A stretch of 64,000 nucleotides of DNA from assembly GCA_049671305.1 (NCBI GenBank), contig JBATUR010000032.1:26952-90951 (forward strand). The letters run 5' to 3'. Each line of letters begins with the position of its first letter. The first letter of the stretch is position 1. Shown here piece after piece: positions 9,253 through 19,052 of the stretch. Both the position numbers and the translations under genes were made by a program. Below the pieces are notes generated by a model. The model did not search any database, was not told the origin of the DNA, and saw nothing but the letters and a program-made list of their open reading frames with translations. The DNA comes from CADCTM01 sp049671305. Lineage in GTDB: Bacteria; Cyanobacteriota; Cyanobacteriia; Cyanobacteriales; Coleofasciculaceae.

Positions 9253-10815
9253 ATGACGAAGGGGCAGATAATTCAGATAGTTAAGTCAAGTTGGGTATTG
9301 GGTGCGATCGCTTCTTTAACTGTTATCTTATTTGGCGGTTGGAGTGGCACTGTAATTGGCTGGCTTTTGGGTACAGGGGCGGGATTAGTTGCTTGTCAAG
9401 GAAAGCATATTCCTACTCCTTCTCTTGGGGCAAAAATTGGCGCGACGGCGGGATTGATTTTAGGAATTTGGCTATTTATTGCTAGTATTTTGGAAGGATT
9501 CGTAGTTCGTCCACTTTCTGGGCAATCATCTCGCTCAATTGTTGAAATTCTCCAATTTGGTATTAGTGCTTTAGTAGTTACAACTTTAGCTGCTACGATA
9601 ATTGCTGCTTTACAAGCATTACCAAATCCCCGCAAACAACAAGCAACTTTAGTGACGATAGCGTTTATTTTAATTATTTTTCCTTTTGTCGATCAAGTAG
9701 CGAGAACTAGTTGGATTGCCACTACTATTGAAATTTTAATTTATGTCATCCTCGCTTTGGGATTAAATATTACAGTTGGCTTTGCCGGCTTATTAGACTT
9801 AGGTTATGCTGCCTTTTTTGCGATTGGGGCTTATACTACAGGTTTGTTGTCCTCATCACAGCTTGGTATTCAGTGGAATTTTTGGTTTGTCTTGCCGATT
9901 GCTGCGGTTGTGGCGGCGTTAGCTGGAGTGATTTTGGGAACACCAACATTACGACTGCGGGGAGATTATTTAGCGATTGTTACTTTGGGATTTGGCGAAA
10001 TTGTCCCAATTATTTTGCGTAATTTAACAGAAGTTAGGATTGATGAACCCATCTCAAAACTATTAGGAACTATCTTCGGGCATCCAGAATGGGGAATTTG
10101 TTTATTGGGATGTACCAAGCCTATTAATATTACCAACGGTGAAGCTGGAATTAACCCAATTGGTCGCCCATCTTTGCCTTTTGTTGGCACTTTTGAATCT
10201 AGTAATTATCTACCTTGGTATTACCTGATCTTACTATTAGTCGTATTTTCCTACTTTATGATTGCCCGTCTTCGTGATTCTAGATTAGGGCGGTCTTGGA
10301 CGGCAATTCGGGAAGATGAACTAGCCGCCAGTGCAATGGGTATTAACTTAGTTAAAACTAAGCTACTTGCTTTTGCAATGGGGGCAACTTTTTCGGGATT
10401 TGGTGGTGCTTTTTATGCTGCTTATATTAGTGCAATTTTTCCTACTGTCTTCGGTTTTTCTGTCTCTGTAATCATTCTGTGTATGGTAATTTTGGGCGGT
10501 TTAGGTAATATGACTGGGGTAATTTTGGGCGGCATTATTATTATGTCTGCAGATAGATTATATCTACCGCAACTCGCTAAAGTTTTAAAAGATTTTCTTA
10601 ATACATCGGTGTTGCCTAATATTGCTAATCCTCAATTAAAAGATTTTATTGCCACGAGTCTTGATCCGATTCAGATGCGCTTGTTTTTATTTGGTTTAAC
10701 GTTGGTAGTTATGATGATTGTGCGCCCACAAGGATTAGTACCGGATGCGATGCGTCAAGCTGAACTTCGTGAGGAGGCAAGTAATGAGTCGTTAGCGGAT
10801 GCGAGAAGTCAGTAA
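9253..10815 (+). CDS. livM: branched-chain/neutral amino acid ABC transporter permease, LivM type
   Basis: Second membrane subunit of the transporter. The core (residues about 150-505) carries the LivM signature LGLNITVGFAGLLDLGYAAFFAIGAY and a C-terminal VVMMIVRPQGLVP. The N-terminal 150 residues add several extra membrane segments including a glycine-rich stretch, making it longer (520 residues) than E. coli LivM. Such N-terminal additions are found in cyanobacterial homologues. ATG at 9253 follows AAGGCATAAAGATAA. Co-transcription with its neighbours is suggested by short gaps and common strand. Confidence 0.9.
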   Translation: MTKGQIIQIVKSSWVLGAIASLTVILFGGWSGTVIGWLLGTGAGLVACQGKHIPTPSLGAKIGATAGLILGIWLFIASILEGFVVRPLSGQSSRSIVEILQFGISALVVTTLAATIIAALQALPNPRKQQATLVTIAFILIIFPFVDQVARTSWIATTIEILIYVILALGLNITVGFAGLLDLGYAAFFAIGAYTTGLLSSSQLGIQWNFWFVLPIAAVVAALAGVILGTPTLRLRGDYLAIVTLGFGEIVPIILRNLTEVRIDEPISKLLGTIFGHPEWGICLLGCTKPINITNGEAGINPIGRPSLPFVGTFESSNYLPWYYLILLLVVFSYFMIARLRDSRLGRSWTAIREDELAASAMGINLVKTKLLAFAMGATFSGFGGAFYAAYISAIFPTVFGFSVSVIILCMVILGGLGNMTGVILGGIIIMSADRLYLPQLAKVLKDFLNTSVLPNIANPQLKDFIATSLDPIQMRLFLFGLTLVVMMIVRPQGLVPDAMRQAELREEASNESLADARSQ

Positions 10816-10878
10816 ATTTAAGTAAAAAAACCACAGATGAGTTTTTGGTTTTAAACAAATTTATCCAAGGAGTCGGTG

Positions 10879-11667
10879 ATGGCACTTTTAGAAGCACGTC
10901 AACTTACCATGCAATTTGGAGGATTAACAGCAGTTAAGCAAGTTGATCTTACTCTAGAACAAGGCTCAATTGCTAGTTTAATTGGTCCAAATGGAGCCGG
11001 AAAAACGACTTTTTTCAATATGCTCACGGGTATTTATGTGCCAACTTCTGGAATACTACGACTGAATAATCGCGATATTACTGGTGCAAGTCCTGATAAG
11101 CTGACTAGCATGGGTATTGCACGGACATTTCAAAATATCCGTTTGTTTAATAATATGACGGTTTTAGAAAATATTTTGGTAGGCGGGCATTGTCGTTTAA
11201 AAACAGGTTTATTGGGGGCTTTACTGCGTACAACTGCTGTAATTCAAGAAGAAAGAAAAGCTAGACAAAAAGCCTTAAGTTTGCTGGATTTTGTCAGTTT
11301 AGGTGCAACAAAAGCCAATGAATTGGCAAAAAATCTTTCTTATGGAGATCAACGACGATTGGAAATTGCTAGGGCGTTAGCATCTGAACCCAAAATATTA
11401 CTATTAGATGAACCGACGGCGGGAATGAATCCTAATGAAACGGCAGATTTGACTCGTTTTATTTACCAGATTCGTGATGAGTTGAATTTGAGTATTTTGC
11501 TGATTGAACATGATATGAAAGTGGTGATGGGTATAAGCGATCGCGTTAGTGTCATGGAATATGGCTCAAAAATTGCCGAAGGAACTCCTACGGAAGTTCG
11601 TGCTGATCCTCGCGTAATTGAGGCATATTTAGGCAAAGAAGATGCAGAAGAAACTATTAATAATTAG
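10879..11667 (+). CDS. livG: branched-chain/neutral amino acid ABC transporter ATPase, LivG type
   Basis: First ATP-hydrolysing subunit (NatA-like). Walker A is GPNGAGKTT, the signature LSYGDQRRLEIARAL replaces the usual LSGGQ as in other LivG proteins, and Walker B is ILLLDEPTAG followed by the switch histidine in LLIEHD. The Shine-Dalgarno AAGGAG (10867-10872) sits six bases before ATG at 10879; the GTG at 10876 in the same frame would be too close, so 10879 is chosen. Confidence 0.93.
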   Translation: MALLEARQLTMQFGGLTAVKQVDLTLEQGSIASLIGPNGAGKTTFFNMLTGIYVPTSGILRLNNRDITGASPDKLTSMGIARTFQNIRLFNNMTVLENILVGGHCRLKTGLLGALLRTTAVIQEERKARQKALSLLDFVSLGATKANELAKNLSYGDQRRLEIARALASEPKILLLDEPTAGMNPNETADLTRFIYQIRDELNLSILLIEHDMKVVMGISDRVSVMEYGSKIAEGTPTEVRADPRVIEAYLGKEDAEETINN

Positions 11668-11699
11668 TATTTAAGATTTATGGTAATCAGCTAATAACT

Positions 11700-12407
11700 A
11701 TGCTAGAAATTAAAGACCTTCATACTTATTACGGCAATATTCATGCCCTCAAAGGCATTTCCTTGCAAGTTGAGCAAGGAGAAGTCGTAACTTTAATTGG
11801 CAGTAATGGTGCTGGCAAAACAACAACTCTCCGCACGATTCAAGGACTCATAAAGCCCCGTGAAGGCAAAATTCTGTTTGAAGGGGGTTTGCTCAATAGC
11901 TTATCTACACAGGCGATTGTACGTTTAGGTATATCCCAAAGTCCAGAAGGACGCTTAATTTTTCCTCGTATGACTGTGCAAGAAAATCTGGAAATGGGTG
12001 CTTTTTCTCGTAATGATACTTTAGGAATTAAATCAGATACAGAACGAGTTTTAAATCTTTTTCCCCGCTTAAGAGAAAGATTTAATCAAAAAGGCGGCAC
12101 AATGAGTGGTGGCGAACAACAAATGTTAGCAATTGGTCGGGCAATGATGTCACGTCCTCGCTTACTATTATTAGATGAACCAAGTATGGGTTTAGCACCA
12201 ATCTTAGTAAATCAAATCTTTTCGATTATTCGGGAAATTAACGAACAAGGTACAACTGTTTTATTAGTTGAACAAAATGCTCGTATGGCATTAACAGTTG
12301 CTAATCGAGCTTATGTTTTGCAAACTGGTGAAATAGTTCTTGCAGGTGGGGCTAAAGATTTGCAGACAAATGAAACTGTTCGTAAGGCTTATTTGGGGGA
12401 AAGTTAA
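11700..12407 (+). CDS. livF: branched-chain/neutral amino acid ABC transporter ATPase, LivF type
   Basis: Second ATPase (NatE-like), 235 residues. Walker A GSNGAGKTT, signature MSGGEQQMLAIGRAM, Walker B LLLLDEPSMGLAP and VLLVEQNARMAL follow the LivF pattern. It ends the transporter operon, 32 bases after livG. Confidence 0.93.
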   Translation: MLEIKDLHTYYGNIHALKGISLQVEQGEVVTLIGSNGAGKTTTLRTIQGLIKPREGKILFEGGLLNSLSTQAIVRLGISQSPEGRLIFPRMTVQENLEMGAFSRNDTLGIKSDTERVLNLFPRLRERFNQKGGTMSGGEQQMLAIGRAMMSRPRLLLLDEPSMGLAPILVNQIFSIIREINEQGTTVLLVEQNARMALTVANRAYVLQTGEIVLAGGAKDLQTNETVRKAYLGES

Positions 12408-12493
12408 GTGAGAAAGGTATTATTTTAGTGATTCTTTTGTTTGGCTAGTTATTTCTGGAAGTTAAATTAAGAGCAATTACAACACTTTCACAA

Positions 12494-12622
12494 TCAGTTG
12501 TTGCTTTCCCAAAGCTGAAATAAGAGCAACTGCTTGTTTTGACTTAAACTGAAGTCTTTCCCCACTATGCTGGGCAAGGCTTCTGGGTGAAGGTATCCAG
12601 ATTTGATGAGGTTTTCAGACAT
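12494..12622 (-). CDS. possible 42-residue peptide gene
   Basis: A short open frame beginning MSENLIKSGY and ending LWESNN, with an AGGAG sequence 7 bases before ATG (complement of 12622). It contains no cysteines or obvious membrane segment and I do not recognise a family. The ribosome binding site is the main reason to list it; codon choice gives no strong support. Confidence 0.35.
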   Translation of the reverse strand: MSENLIKSGYLHPEALPSIVGKDFSLSQNKQLLLFQLWESNN

Positions 12623-12665
12623 GATGATACTCCTGTTTTGGGGTGGAAATTAAGCCCAAAATATT

Positions 12666-12706
12666 AGCCACCCCGCTTTTTTTGCTATAGTAAAGCCGGA
12701 GTGGCT
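12666..12706. repeat. long imperfect hairpin
   Basis: AGCCACCCCGCTTT (12666-12679) pairs with AAAGCCGGAGTGGCT (12692-12706), about 14 base pairs with one bulge and a GU pair, around a loop containing TTTTGCTATAGT. It lies just upstream of the small minus-strand frame and downstream of livF. Confidence 0.4.
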
Positions 12707-12912
12707 AGGGGAGTGTTGACAGTTGGGGGATTAGCCGCCCTCAAGCTGGTGGAATAGCTTTTGAGTGGCGCTAAGTTTTTTAGGTGGTTATTTATTTGAG
12801 ATTACTGATTTAGGTTGAGTGATATTTGCGATTGGGTCAAGTTTTATTTACAAATCCTTGGAATATTTTACCCCACCTTGCTCTCCTAACTCCGAACAAC
12901 TTCTAAGTCAGG

Positions 12913-13989
12913 TTATCTGACAGACCAATCTTCTAGAGCCATTTGTACCATTCCTTCTATAGAGGTAAAATCAGAGTGGCTAACAGGTCTTAACTGCTGG
13001 CGAGATTTCATGTACTTCCGGTAGTTGATATAGTAATCTTCAAAGCTATTAAATGTCTTATCAATGTCAGGTGCTTTTAGGGGATATCGTAATGGTAAAC
13101 CCAATGTTTTACTCAATGTACTGTTTAGGTCTCGTAACTCTGTCACATTGACAAAATCTTCAGTATTCACGTTTATTCCACCTACTTTCTTTGTCCATCT
13201 GTAACTTCGTGGATTAACTTCAACTGTTGGCAAGTAAACTATTAAACTTAGCTTTGCATTTGGAAAATTTATACCGTAGCTATAAGTGAACTCAGCACAA
13301 ATTTTGTTATTTAGGATTTGCCCTTGTCTGTTATATTTAGCAAACTCAACTGTTTTAGTAACATTATCTGAATATGTGGTGTAGCTATCAAACCTAATAT
13401 CTGAACTATAAGACAGTATTCTCTGAATGATTGAAAGTAATCTTTTTCGTATTTCTGGTTTATCTAGCAAATATCCTTGTATAAATGATGGGAGAGAATC
13501 AAATAGTGAATCTTCAATTATTTCAATTTTTACTTTAGAAAATACAGCGTTACCATTTTTGACTATTAAATAATAGTTATCGTCTGAATTCTTATTTATT
13601 TCATATGTTAAAAGTAAACAATTTTGTAATTTGCTTTCAGCATAGGCTTTTGTAGGAGACGAGAAGCTTGATGCTATAGCTATTGTAATAAATTCTTTAC
13701 TGAAATCAATACCTAAAAATTCTTTAACTTTTGGTTGTTCATCCATTAAATGTTTTTTGTATCTTACTAGTTGATCTATACAATCTTTGCCGCCTCCTTT
13801 CTTAAGTTCTATAATTACCAATTGACCTAGAGAATTTACAGCCAGAATATCCGATCTGTTCTCTTTATTTATGATGTGCTGCTTTTTGATTCTACGGATA
13901 TTAAGTAAAGATTCAAGATGTAGCCAAATGAATTCTTCTAGCAAAGCTTCAGATTTAAATAAAAACTTTCCTTTTGATTGTCTTAACAT
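12913..13989 (-). CDS. PD-(D/E)XK nuclease-like protein (NucS/DUF91-like N-terminal domain)
   Basis: The N-terminal 100 residues show the core nuclease pattern: RSDILAVNSLGQLVIIELKKGGG, with Asp, then E-x-K after about ten residues, and a later QLVRYKKHL helix, as in DUF91/NucS C-terminal and related PD-(D/E)XK domains. The remaining 250 residues are not recognised. A role in DNA cleavage or defence is inferred from the fold only. The gene stands alone in a gene-poor stretch that also holds an HNH gene and a broken Uma2 gene, consistent with accessory DNA. Confidence 0.6.
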   Translation of the reverse strand: MLRQSKGKFLFKSEALLEEFIWLHLESLLNIRRIKKQHIINKENRSDILAVNSLGQLVIIELKKGGGKDCIDQLVRYKKHLMDEQPKVKEFLGIDFSKEFITIAIASSFSSPTKAYAESKLQNCLLLTYEINKNSDDNYYLIVKNGNAVFSKVKIEIIEDSLFDSLPSFIQGYLLDKPEIRKRLLSIIQRILSYSSDIRFDSYTTYSDNVTKTVEFAKYNRQGQILNNKICAEFTYSYGINFPNAKLSLIVYLPTVEVNPRSYRWTKKVGGINVNTEDFVNVTELRDLNSTLSKTLGLPLRYPLKAPDIDKTFNSFEDYYINYRKYMKSRQQLRPVSHSDFTSIEGMVQMALEDWSVR

Positions 13990-14176
13990 ATAAATTTAGT
14001 AGCAATCGGTATACAAAAACGTTATTTTTAGATTGTAAACTAATCAATATTGTACATTAGTTTCATCCGAGCGCCTTTTGGATAGCTTTGCACAATGTGT
14101 TCGCCTTTTTGAATCGGGATATCTTCACGTGAAGCTAGCCATAATAATCAAACCCACAAAGCATTTCTAAACTGCC

Positions 14177-14455
14177 ATGACAACCCCACTGCCCCTAAAG
14201 CTTCAGAATCTACCTGCCACCTTTCCTATCGAAGGTGCAGTCCGAATCGAATTAGTTGAAGGGGTACCAACTTTTCGCGCTTCTAGTGTTGTCCAAACTC
14301 GAATTGAAACCCTACTATTCAAACAACAAACAGAATTACTCAATTCTGACGAAGAACAAGAACTAGACGCTTTTGAAGAAATAGATGATTACCTAAGTTT
14401 TCTCAATCGCGTCGTTCGCAATCTGTCCCTTACTGAAGATGAACGGATTATATAA
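14177..14455 (+). CDS. small acidic protein upstream of HNH endonuclease
   Basis: A 92-residue acidic protein (IELVEGVPTFRASSVVQTRIETLLFKQQ, then a DEEQELDAFEEIDDYLSFLNRV region) with predicted helices and no recognised catalytic motif. The downstream HNH gene begins two bases after its stop, so the two are almost certainly translated together. It could be an inhibitor or partner of the nuclease; this is inferred from the coupling. Confidence 0.6.
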   Translation: MTTPLPLKLQNLPATFPIEGAVRIELVEGVPTFRASSVVQTRIETLLFKQQTELLNSDEEQELDAFEEIDDYLSFLNRVVRNLSLTEDERII

Positions 14456-14457
14456 AG

Positions 14458-14913
14458 TTGGCGAACCCTCGTAAAATTCCTGAAGTCATTCGGCATCAAG
14501 TACGACAAAGAGCAGAATTATTATGTGAATACTGTCACGCATCAGAACAATGGCAGTATGTGCTATTCACAGTCGATCACATAATCCCAATTGCTCAAAA
14601 TGGAAAGGATAACTTGAACAATTTGGCTTTAGCTTGTTTTCATTGCAACCGCAGGAAATCGGCTAAAACAACAGCTATAGATCCCCAATTCGGCGTAGAA
14701 GTACCGCTGTTCAATCCTCGAAAAAGCTCTTGGAGTGATCATTTTATTTGGTCTACTGATAGACTTTCCATTATTGGTTTCACGCCAACGGGAAGAGCTA
14801 CAGTAGCAATCCTTAATTTAAATCGAGAAAGAATTTTAAATGTTCGTGCGGCTGACTTAGAAATTGGGCGTCATCCACCAGTAGGCGATCCGATTCAGGA
14901 TGCAAATGGGTAG
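14458..14913 (+). CDS. HNH endonuclease
   Basis: A 151-residue HNH nuclease. The zinc-binding pairs are visible as CEYC (near residue 22) and CFHC (near residue 60), with the catalytic VDHIIP between them and NNLALACFHCNRRK completing the HNH fold. The frame starts with TTG two bases after the preceding stop. Genes of this type are abundant in cyanobacterial genomes as stand-alone nucleases; the substrate is unknown. Confidence 0.82.
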   Translation: MANPRKIPEVIRHQVRQRAELLCEYCHASEQWQYVLFTVDHIIPIAQNGKDNLNNLALACFHCNRRKSAKTTAIDPQFGVEVPLFNPRKSSWSDHFIWSTDRLSIIGFTPTGRATVAILNLNRERILNVRAADLEIGRHPPVGDPIQDANG

Positions 14914-15052
14914 TTCTTTGTTAAATCGTAGAGACACACGTAAATCTTATCAATTGCCCCTAACCTGCTATCTTGAGCTAGCCAAAAACCTGACTTACTG
15001 TTAAATCCAACTTAATTTCTTCTAAATTGATTGGGATAGTGAAACCGTCATT

Positions 15053-15631
15053 TTATTTCCAGATAAATTCTAAATTTAAAACAAATTCTGGCAAAACATC
15101 TTCCCCTAATAACTCAGTCGGATTTTCCAACACTTCTACAGCTTTACCTTGACGATAAACTTCAACTAAACGGTTTTTCCGATTAATTAGCCAACCTAGC
15201 TTTGCGCCATTGTCTATATACTCTCGCAATTTAGCTTGTGTTTCTTTTAAACGATCAGTTGGTGACATCAACTCTCAAACAAAATCAGGTACAGTTGGCG
15301 GAAACTTCTGCTTTTCTTTCTCAGTTAAAGCATCCCAACGCTCCTGTTTAATCCAAGCAACATCAGGGGAACGATCTGCACCATTAGGAAAATGAAAACA
15401 AGTTGAAGAATCAAAGATTACCCCAAGCTTAGTTTGTCGATTCCAAATACCAAAATCTATGGTGATTTCTGCATTAAATTTTCCTGTTTCTCCTCCAGTT
15501 GGTGGCACGATGACAATTTCTCCTTTGGCGTTGCGCTCAAATTTGATGTCAGGATTAGCCCGACAAAGGTCATAAAATTGATCTTCAGTTAATTTAATAA
15601 TTGAATTAAAATTAATAGTAATAGCTGTCAT
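15053..15631 (-). pseudogene. Uma2 family nuclease-like gene with in-frame stop
   Basis: A Uma2/DUF820 (PD-(D/E)XK-like) reading frame in two pieces in the same phase. The first (15275-15631) covers MTAITINFNS through PPTVPDFV; after TGA at 15275-15277 the frame resumes as ELMSPTDRLKETQ to the end at 15053. Joined, they give a normal Uma2 protein of about 192 residues with the conserved PDxxWI and LxSPxD regions. The break is a single codon immediately before the conserved E-L-x-S-P segment. Nonsense mutation, sequencing error or readthrough cannot be separated here. Confidence 0.75.
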
Positions 15632-15794
15632 AGTAAGTTTAAAAAATTAAAGTGTTACCTAATATTTTAAATGATAGCGAAAGTGTTGCCGAACGTAGTT
15701 CAGCGCTGCTGCATAGCGCAGATTGCCTATTTCCACTTTCTACAACCCCAATTGTCTTGATACGCTGGAATTAGTACAAGTCTCAACAATTTAG

Positions 15795-17165
15795 ATGATA
15801 GTTCAAGCTGAAACCATAGCCGCGATCGCTACTGCCGTTGTGCCACAACAAGGTAGTGTCGGAATTGTGCGACTATCAGGCAAAGATGCGATCGCCATTG
15901 CACATTCTCTCTTCCACGCACCAGGGCAGCATTGGGCAACTCACCGCATTCTCTACGGCTATATCCGCCACCCTCAAACCCAGCAACTCATCGATGAAGC
16001 CCTACTCCTGCTCATGGAATCGCCGCGCTCCTACACCCGCGAAGATGTGGTAGAATTCCACTGTCACGGTGGTATAATGCCCGTCCAGCAAGTATTACAG
16101 TTATGCCTCGAAGCCGGCGCAAAATTAGCACAACCAGGCGAATTTACCCTGCGTGCCTTCTTAAACGGACGACTAGATTTAACCCAAGCTGAAAGTATTG
16201 CAGATTTAGTGGGTTCCCGCTCACCCGCCGCCGCCCAAGCTGCACTAGTTGGGTTGCAAGGAAAACTCGCCCTACCAATTCGACTCCTCAGATCCACCTG
16301 TTTAGATATTTTGGCAGAAATTGAAGCCAGAATTGACTTTGAAGAAGATTTACCGCCACTAGATGAAGCCGCCGTTATCGCCCAACTAGAGCAAGTATTA
16401 GCCGAAGTTAGCCGCATATTAGCAACTGCAGATCGAGGAGAATTATTACGCAGTGGCTTAAAAGTAGCCATAGTCGGGCGCCCTAATGTGGGAAAATCAA
16501 GCTTATTAAATGCTTGGAGTAAAAGCGATCGCGCCATTGTCACCGACTTACCAGGCACAACCCGTGATGTCATTGAGTCACAGCTAGTTGTTGGCGGCAT
16601 ACCCGTGCAAGTATTAGATACCGCAGGCATACGAGAAACCTCAGATCAAGTAGAAATAATCGGAGTAGAGCGATCGCATCGTGCCGCAAAACTCGCTGAC
16701 TTAATTCTACTCACCATCGACGCCTCAAAAGGATGGACTCCAGAAGATAGCGCTATTTATCAACAAGTACAAGATCGTCCCTTAATATTAGTAATTAACA
16801 AAATAGACCTTGCACCCAACAGCAACCCAAACTTTCCTAAGCAAATCAAACATATCATTAAAGCCGCCGCCGCCCTCAACCAAGGCATAGATAAACTAGA
16901 AAAAGCCATACTCGAAACCATACATCTCGATAACCTACAAGCCGCAGATTTAGACATAGCCATCAACCAACGCCAAGCAGCAGCATTAACCAGCGCCAAA
17001 ACATCTTTGCAACAAGTGCAAGAAACCATTACTCAAAACCTACCATTAGATTTTTGGACAATTGATTTGCGGGGTGCAATTCAAGCACTCGGAGAAATTA
17101 CCGGAGAAGAAGTGACAGAATCTGTACTCGATCGCATTTTTAGCCGTTTTTGCATTGGTAAATAA
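15795..17165 (+). CDS. mnmE: tRNA modification GTPase MnmE
   Basis: With MnmG it forms the carboxymethylaminomethyl group at U34 of certain tRNAs. The N-terminal TrmE domain (ATAVVPQQGSVGIVRLSG), a helical domain and an inserted G domain are all visible: GRPNVGKS, DLPGTTRD, DTAGIR and NKID. The C-terminal CIGK motif, needed for activity, ends the protein. Length (456) is standard. ATG at 15795 is the first start of the frame. Confidence 0.96.
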   Translation: MIVQAETIAAIATAVVPQQGSVGIVRLSGKDAIAIAHSLFHAPGQHWATHRILYGYIRHPQTQQLIDEALLLLMESPRSYTREDVVEFHCHGGIMPVQQVLQLCLEAGAKLAQPGEFTLRAFLNGRLDLTQAESIADLVGSRSPAAAQAALVGLQGKLALPIRLLRSTCLDILAEIEARIDFEEDLPPLDEAAVIAQLEQVLAEVSRILATADRGELLRSGLKVAIVGRPNVGKSSLLNAWSKSDRAIVTDLPGTTRDVIESQLVVGGIPVQVLDTAGIRETSDQVEIIGVERSHRAAKLADLILLTIDASKGWTPEDSAIYQQVQDRPLILVINKIDLAPNSNPNFPKQIKHIIKAAAALNQGIDKLEKAILETIHLDNLQAADLDIAINQRQAAALTSAKTSLQQVQETITQNLPLDFWTIDLRGAIQALGEITGEEVTESVLDRIFSRFCIGK

Positions 17166-17325
17166 CTTAATACCCACAACCAGAGAAATATTACCCGATT
17201 ACAACAAGCTCAAAATGTAGAGACGTTGCCGCTCTTCGTCTTTAGCCTACCGATTTATGAGAAAATAGACTTAACTTTTTTTAATAAATAGTTTAATCAA
17301 AATTCTCCCCCACTAGTAGAAAAAA

Positions 17326-18006
17326 ATGGCAACAGACTACCCAGATATAGATATTGCCCCTTTAATTGACCATGCCCTACTCAATCCCGATGCTACACCA
17401 GAGCAAGTCGAAAAGTGCTGCCAAGAAGCCGATCGCTATCAATTCGCCAGCGTCTGCGTCTACCCTGTATATGTCAGGCAAGCAGCAGATTATCTGCACA
17501 ACAAAAATCCCCAAGTTTGTACAGTAATTGGCTTCCCCACCGGGGCAACAACAGCCGCCAGCAAGCTCTACGAAGCCCAAGAAGCCGTGGATAATGGGGC
17601 AACCGAGCTGGATGTCGTTTTGCATATTGGAGGCTTAAAAGCAGGCAAAACCGATGAACTATATCGAGAAATAGCCGAGATTTGCAGCGAAACCGGTCAA
17701 ATTGTCAAGGTAATTTTAGAAACCGCCCTACTGACAGATGCCGAAAAACAACTAGCTGCGGAAATATGTATGGATGCTGGGGCGCAATATTTGAAAACTA
17801 GCACAGGTTGGCAAGGAGGAGCAACCGTGGCAGATGTGCGACTCTTGAAGCAATTTACACAAGGACAAATTGGCATTAAAGCAGCAGGCGGCATTCGTAC
17901 CATAGAACAAGCATTAGATTTAGTCATCGCCGGTGCAACCAGACTGGGAACCTCCCGTGGTCCAGAATTACTACGACAGCACGATAGGCTGGAAATGGAT
18001 GGGTAA
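17326..18006 (+). CDS. deoC: deoxyribose-phosphate aldolase
   Basis: Class I aldolase splitting 2-deoxyribose-5-phosphate into glyceraldehyde-3-phosphate and acetaldehyde. The Schiff-base lysine lies in YLKTSTGW and the second active lysine in GIKAAGGIR; the N-terminal DHALLNPDAT is also typical. Its 226 residues are the usual length. It is followed after 76 bases by recO on the same strand. Confidence 0.95.
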   Translation: MATDYPDIDIAPLIDHALLNPDATPEQVEKCCQEADRYQFASVCVYPVYVRQAADYLHNKNPQVCTVIGFPTGATTAASKLYEAQEAVDNGATELDVVLHIGGLKAGKTDELYREIAEICSETGQIVKVILETALLTDAEKQLAAEICMDAGAQYLKTSTGWQGGATVADVRLLKQFTQGQIGIKAAGGIRTIEQALDLVIAGATRLGTSRGPELLRQHDRLEMDG

Positions 18007-18082
18007 TCAGTAATTGTGGTAGAGATTACCAAGCCTAAAAATAGTAATAAAAGCCCTAAAACTTCCAACTGCCAATTCTCTA

Positions 18083-18985
18083 ATGAGCCGAACTTACAAA
18101 GCCACTGGAATCAATCTTAAAAGTATGCCGCTTGGCGAAGCAGATAAATTAGTCACAATTTTAACCAGGGAGTTTGGTTTAATTCGAGCCGTGGCACCAG
18201 GAGCCCGCAAGCAGAATTCCAAATTGGGCGGCAGGAGTGGTTTATTTGTAGTGAATGACTTGCTAGTAGCAAAAGGGCGATCGCTTGATAAAATTACTCA
18301 GGCTGAAACCCTAGAATCTTACCCAGGATTGAGTAAAGATCTAGGTAAGCTTGCCGCTAGTCAGTACTTAGCAGAATTAGTCCTCTGCCACGCCCTCGTA
18401 GACCAACCTCAAGCCGAATTATATACACTACTAAATGAGCATCTACACCGCCTAGAGCAGTTGCCAAAGGCGTCTAACCCTTACGCCGAAACATCTTCAG
18501 TCCTCGCTCACTTATCTCAAGGCGTCTTTCATCTACTAGCATTAGCTGGCATTGCGCCTCAAGTGCAAGCTTGCTGCATTACCCAACACCCACTCACACC
18601 GGATTTTACAGATCCTGACTGGCGTGTTGGTTTTAGTCTTGAAGTAGGTGGTACGGTCAGTTTATCGGGACGCAATCACCATATTCAAAACCTACCCCGT
18701 CCAGTTCACAAAAACCCAGGAGGAAAGATTACTCAGACAGCCCCCAACCAAACCGAGACAGCACCTCCACCACGGATCAATACCAAACTCAATGCGGCTG
18801 AGTTAGCAATGCTACAACAGTTAGCCCAAGCTGAATTGCCAATTACACCAGAAAAAACACTGCTTGACGTGGATGCTGTTTGGGTAAAAGTTGAGCGGAC
18901 ATTAAGGGACTACGCTCAATATCAATTTGGGCTATCAATTCGCTCGGCAGCATTAGTCGATGCTTTGTCTGGTCCCGATTTCTGA
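18083..18985 (+). CDS. recO: DNA repair protein RecO
   Basis: Mediator loading RecA on SSB-coated DNA in the RecFOR pathway. The N-terminal OB fold begins MSRTYKATGINLKSMPLGEADKL and continues with GLIRAVAPGARKQNSKLGG. The C-terminal helical part contains a GFSLEVGG region; a 20-30-residue Pro/Thr-rich insert (residues about 212-230) is not in E. coli RecO but similar linkers occur in cyanobacteria. About 300 residues. Confidence 0.92.
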   Translation: MSRTYKATGINLKSMPLGEADKLVTILTREFGLIRAVAPGARKQNSKLGGRSGLFVVNDLLVAKGRSLDKITQAETLESYPGLSKDLGKLAASQYLAELVLCHALVDQPQAELYTLLNEHLHRLEQLPKASNPYAETSSVLAHLSQGVFHLLALAGIAPQVQACCITQHPLTPDFTDPDWRVGFSLEVGGTVSLSGRNHHIQNLPRPVHKNPGGKITQTAPNQTETAPPPRINTKLNAAELAMLQQLAQAELPITPEKTLLDVDAVWVKVERTLRDYAQYQFGLSIRSAALVDALSGPDF

Positions 18986-19052
18986 AACTTATAGACTCAA
19001 CAATCTTTTAAAACTTCGTTAATTTCAGTGTAATTTATCACATAAAGCAAGA

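Noticed and set aside
16064..16630. Minus-strand frame of 188 codons
   Set aside because: Entirely opposite mnmE; composition follows the mnmE codon pattern.
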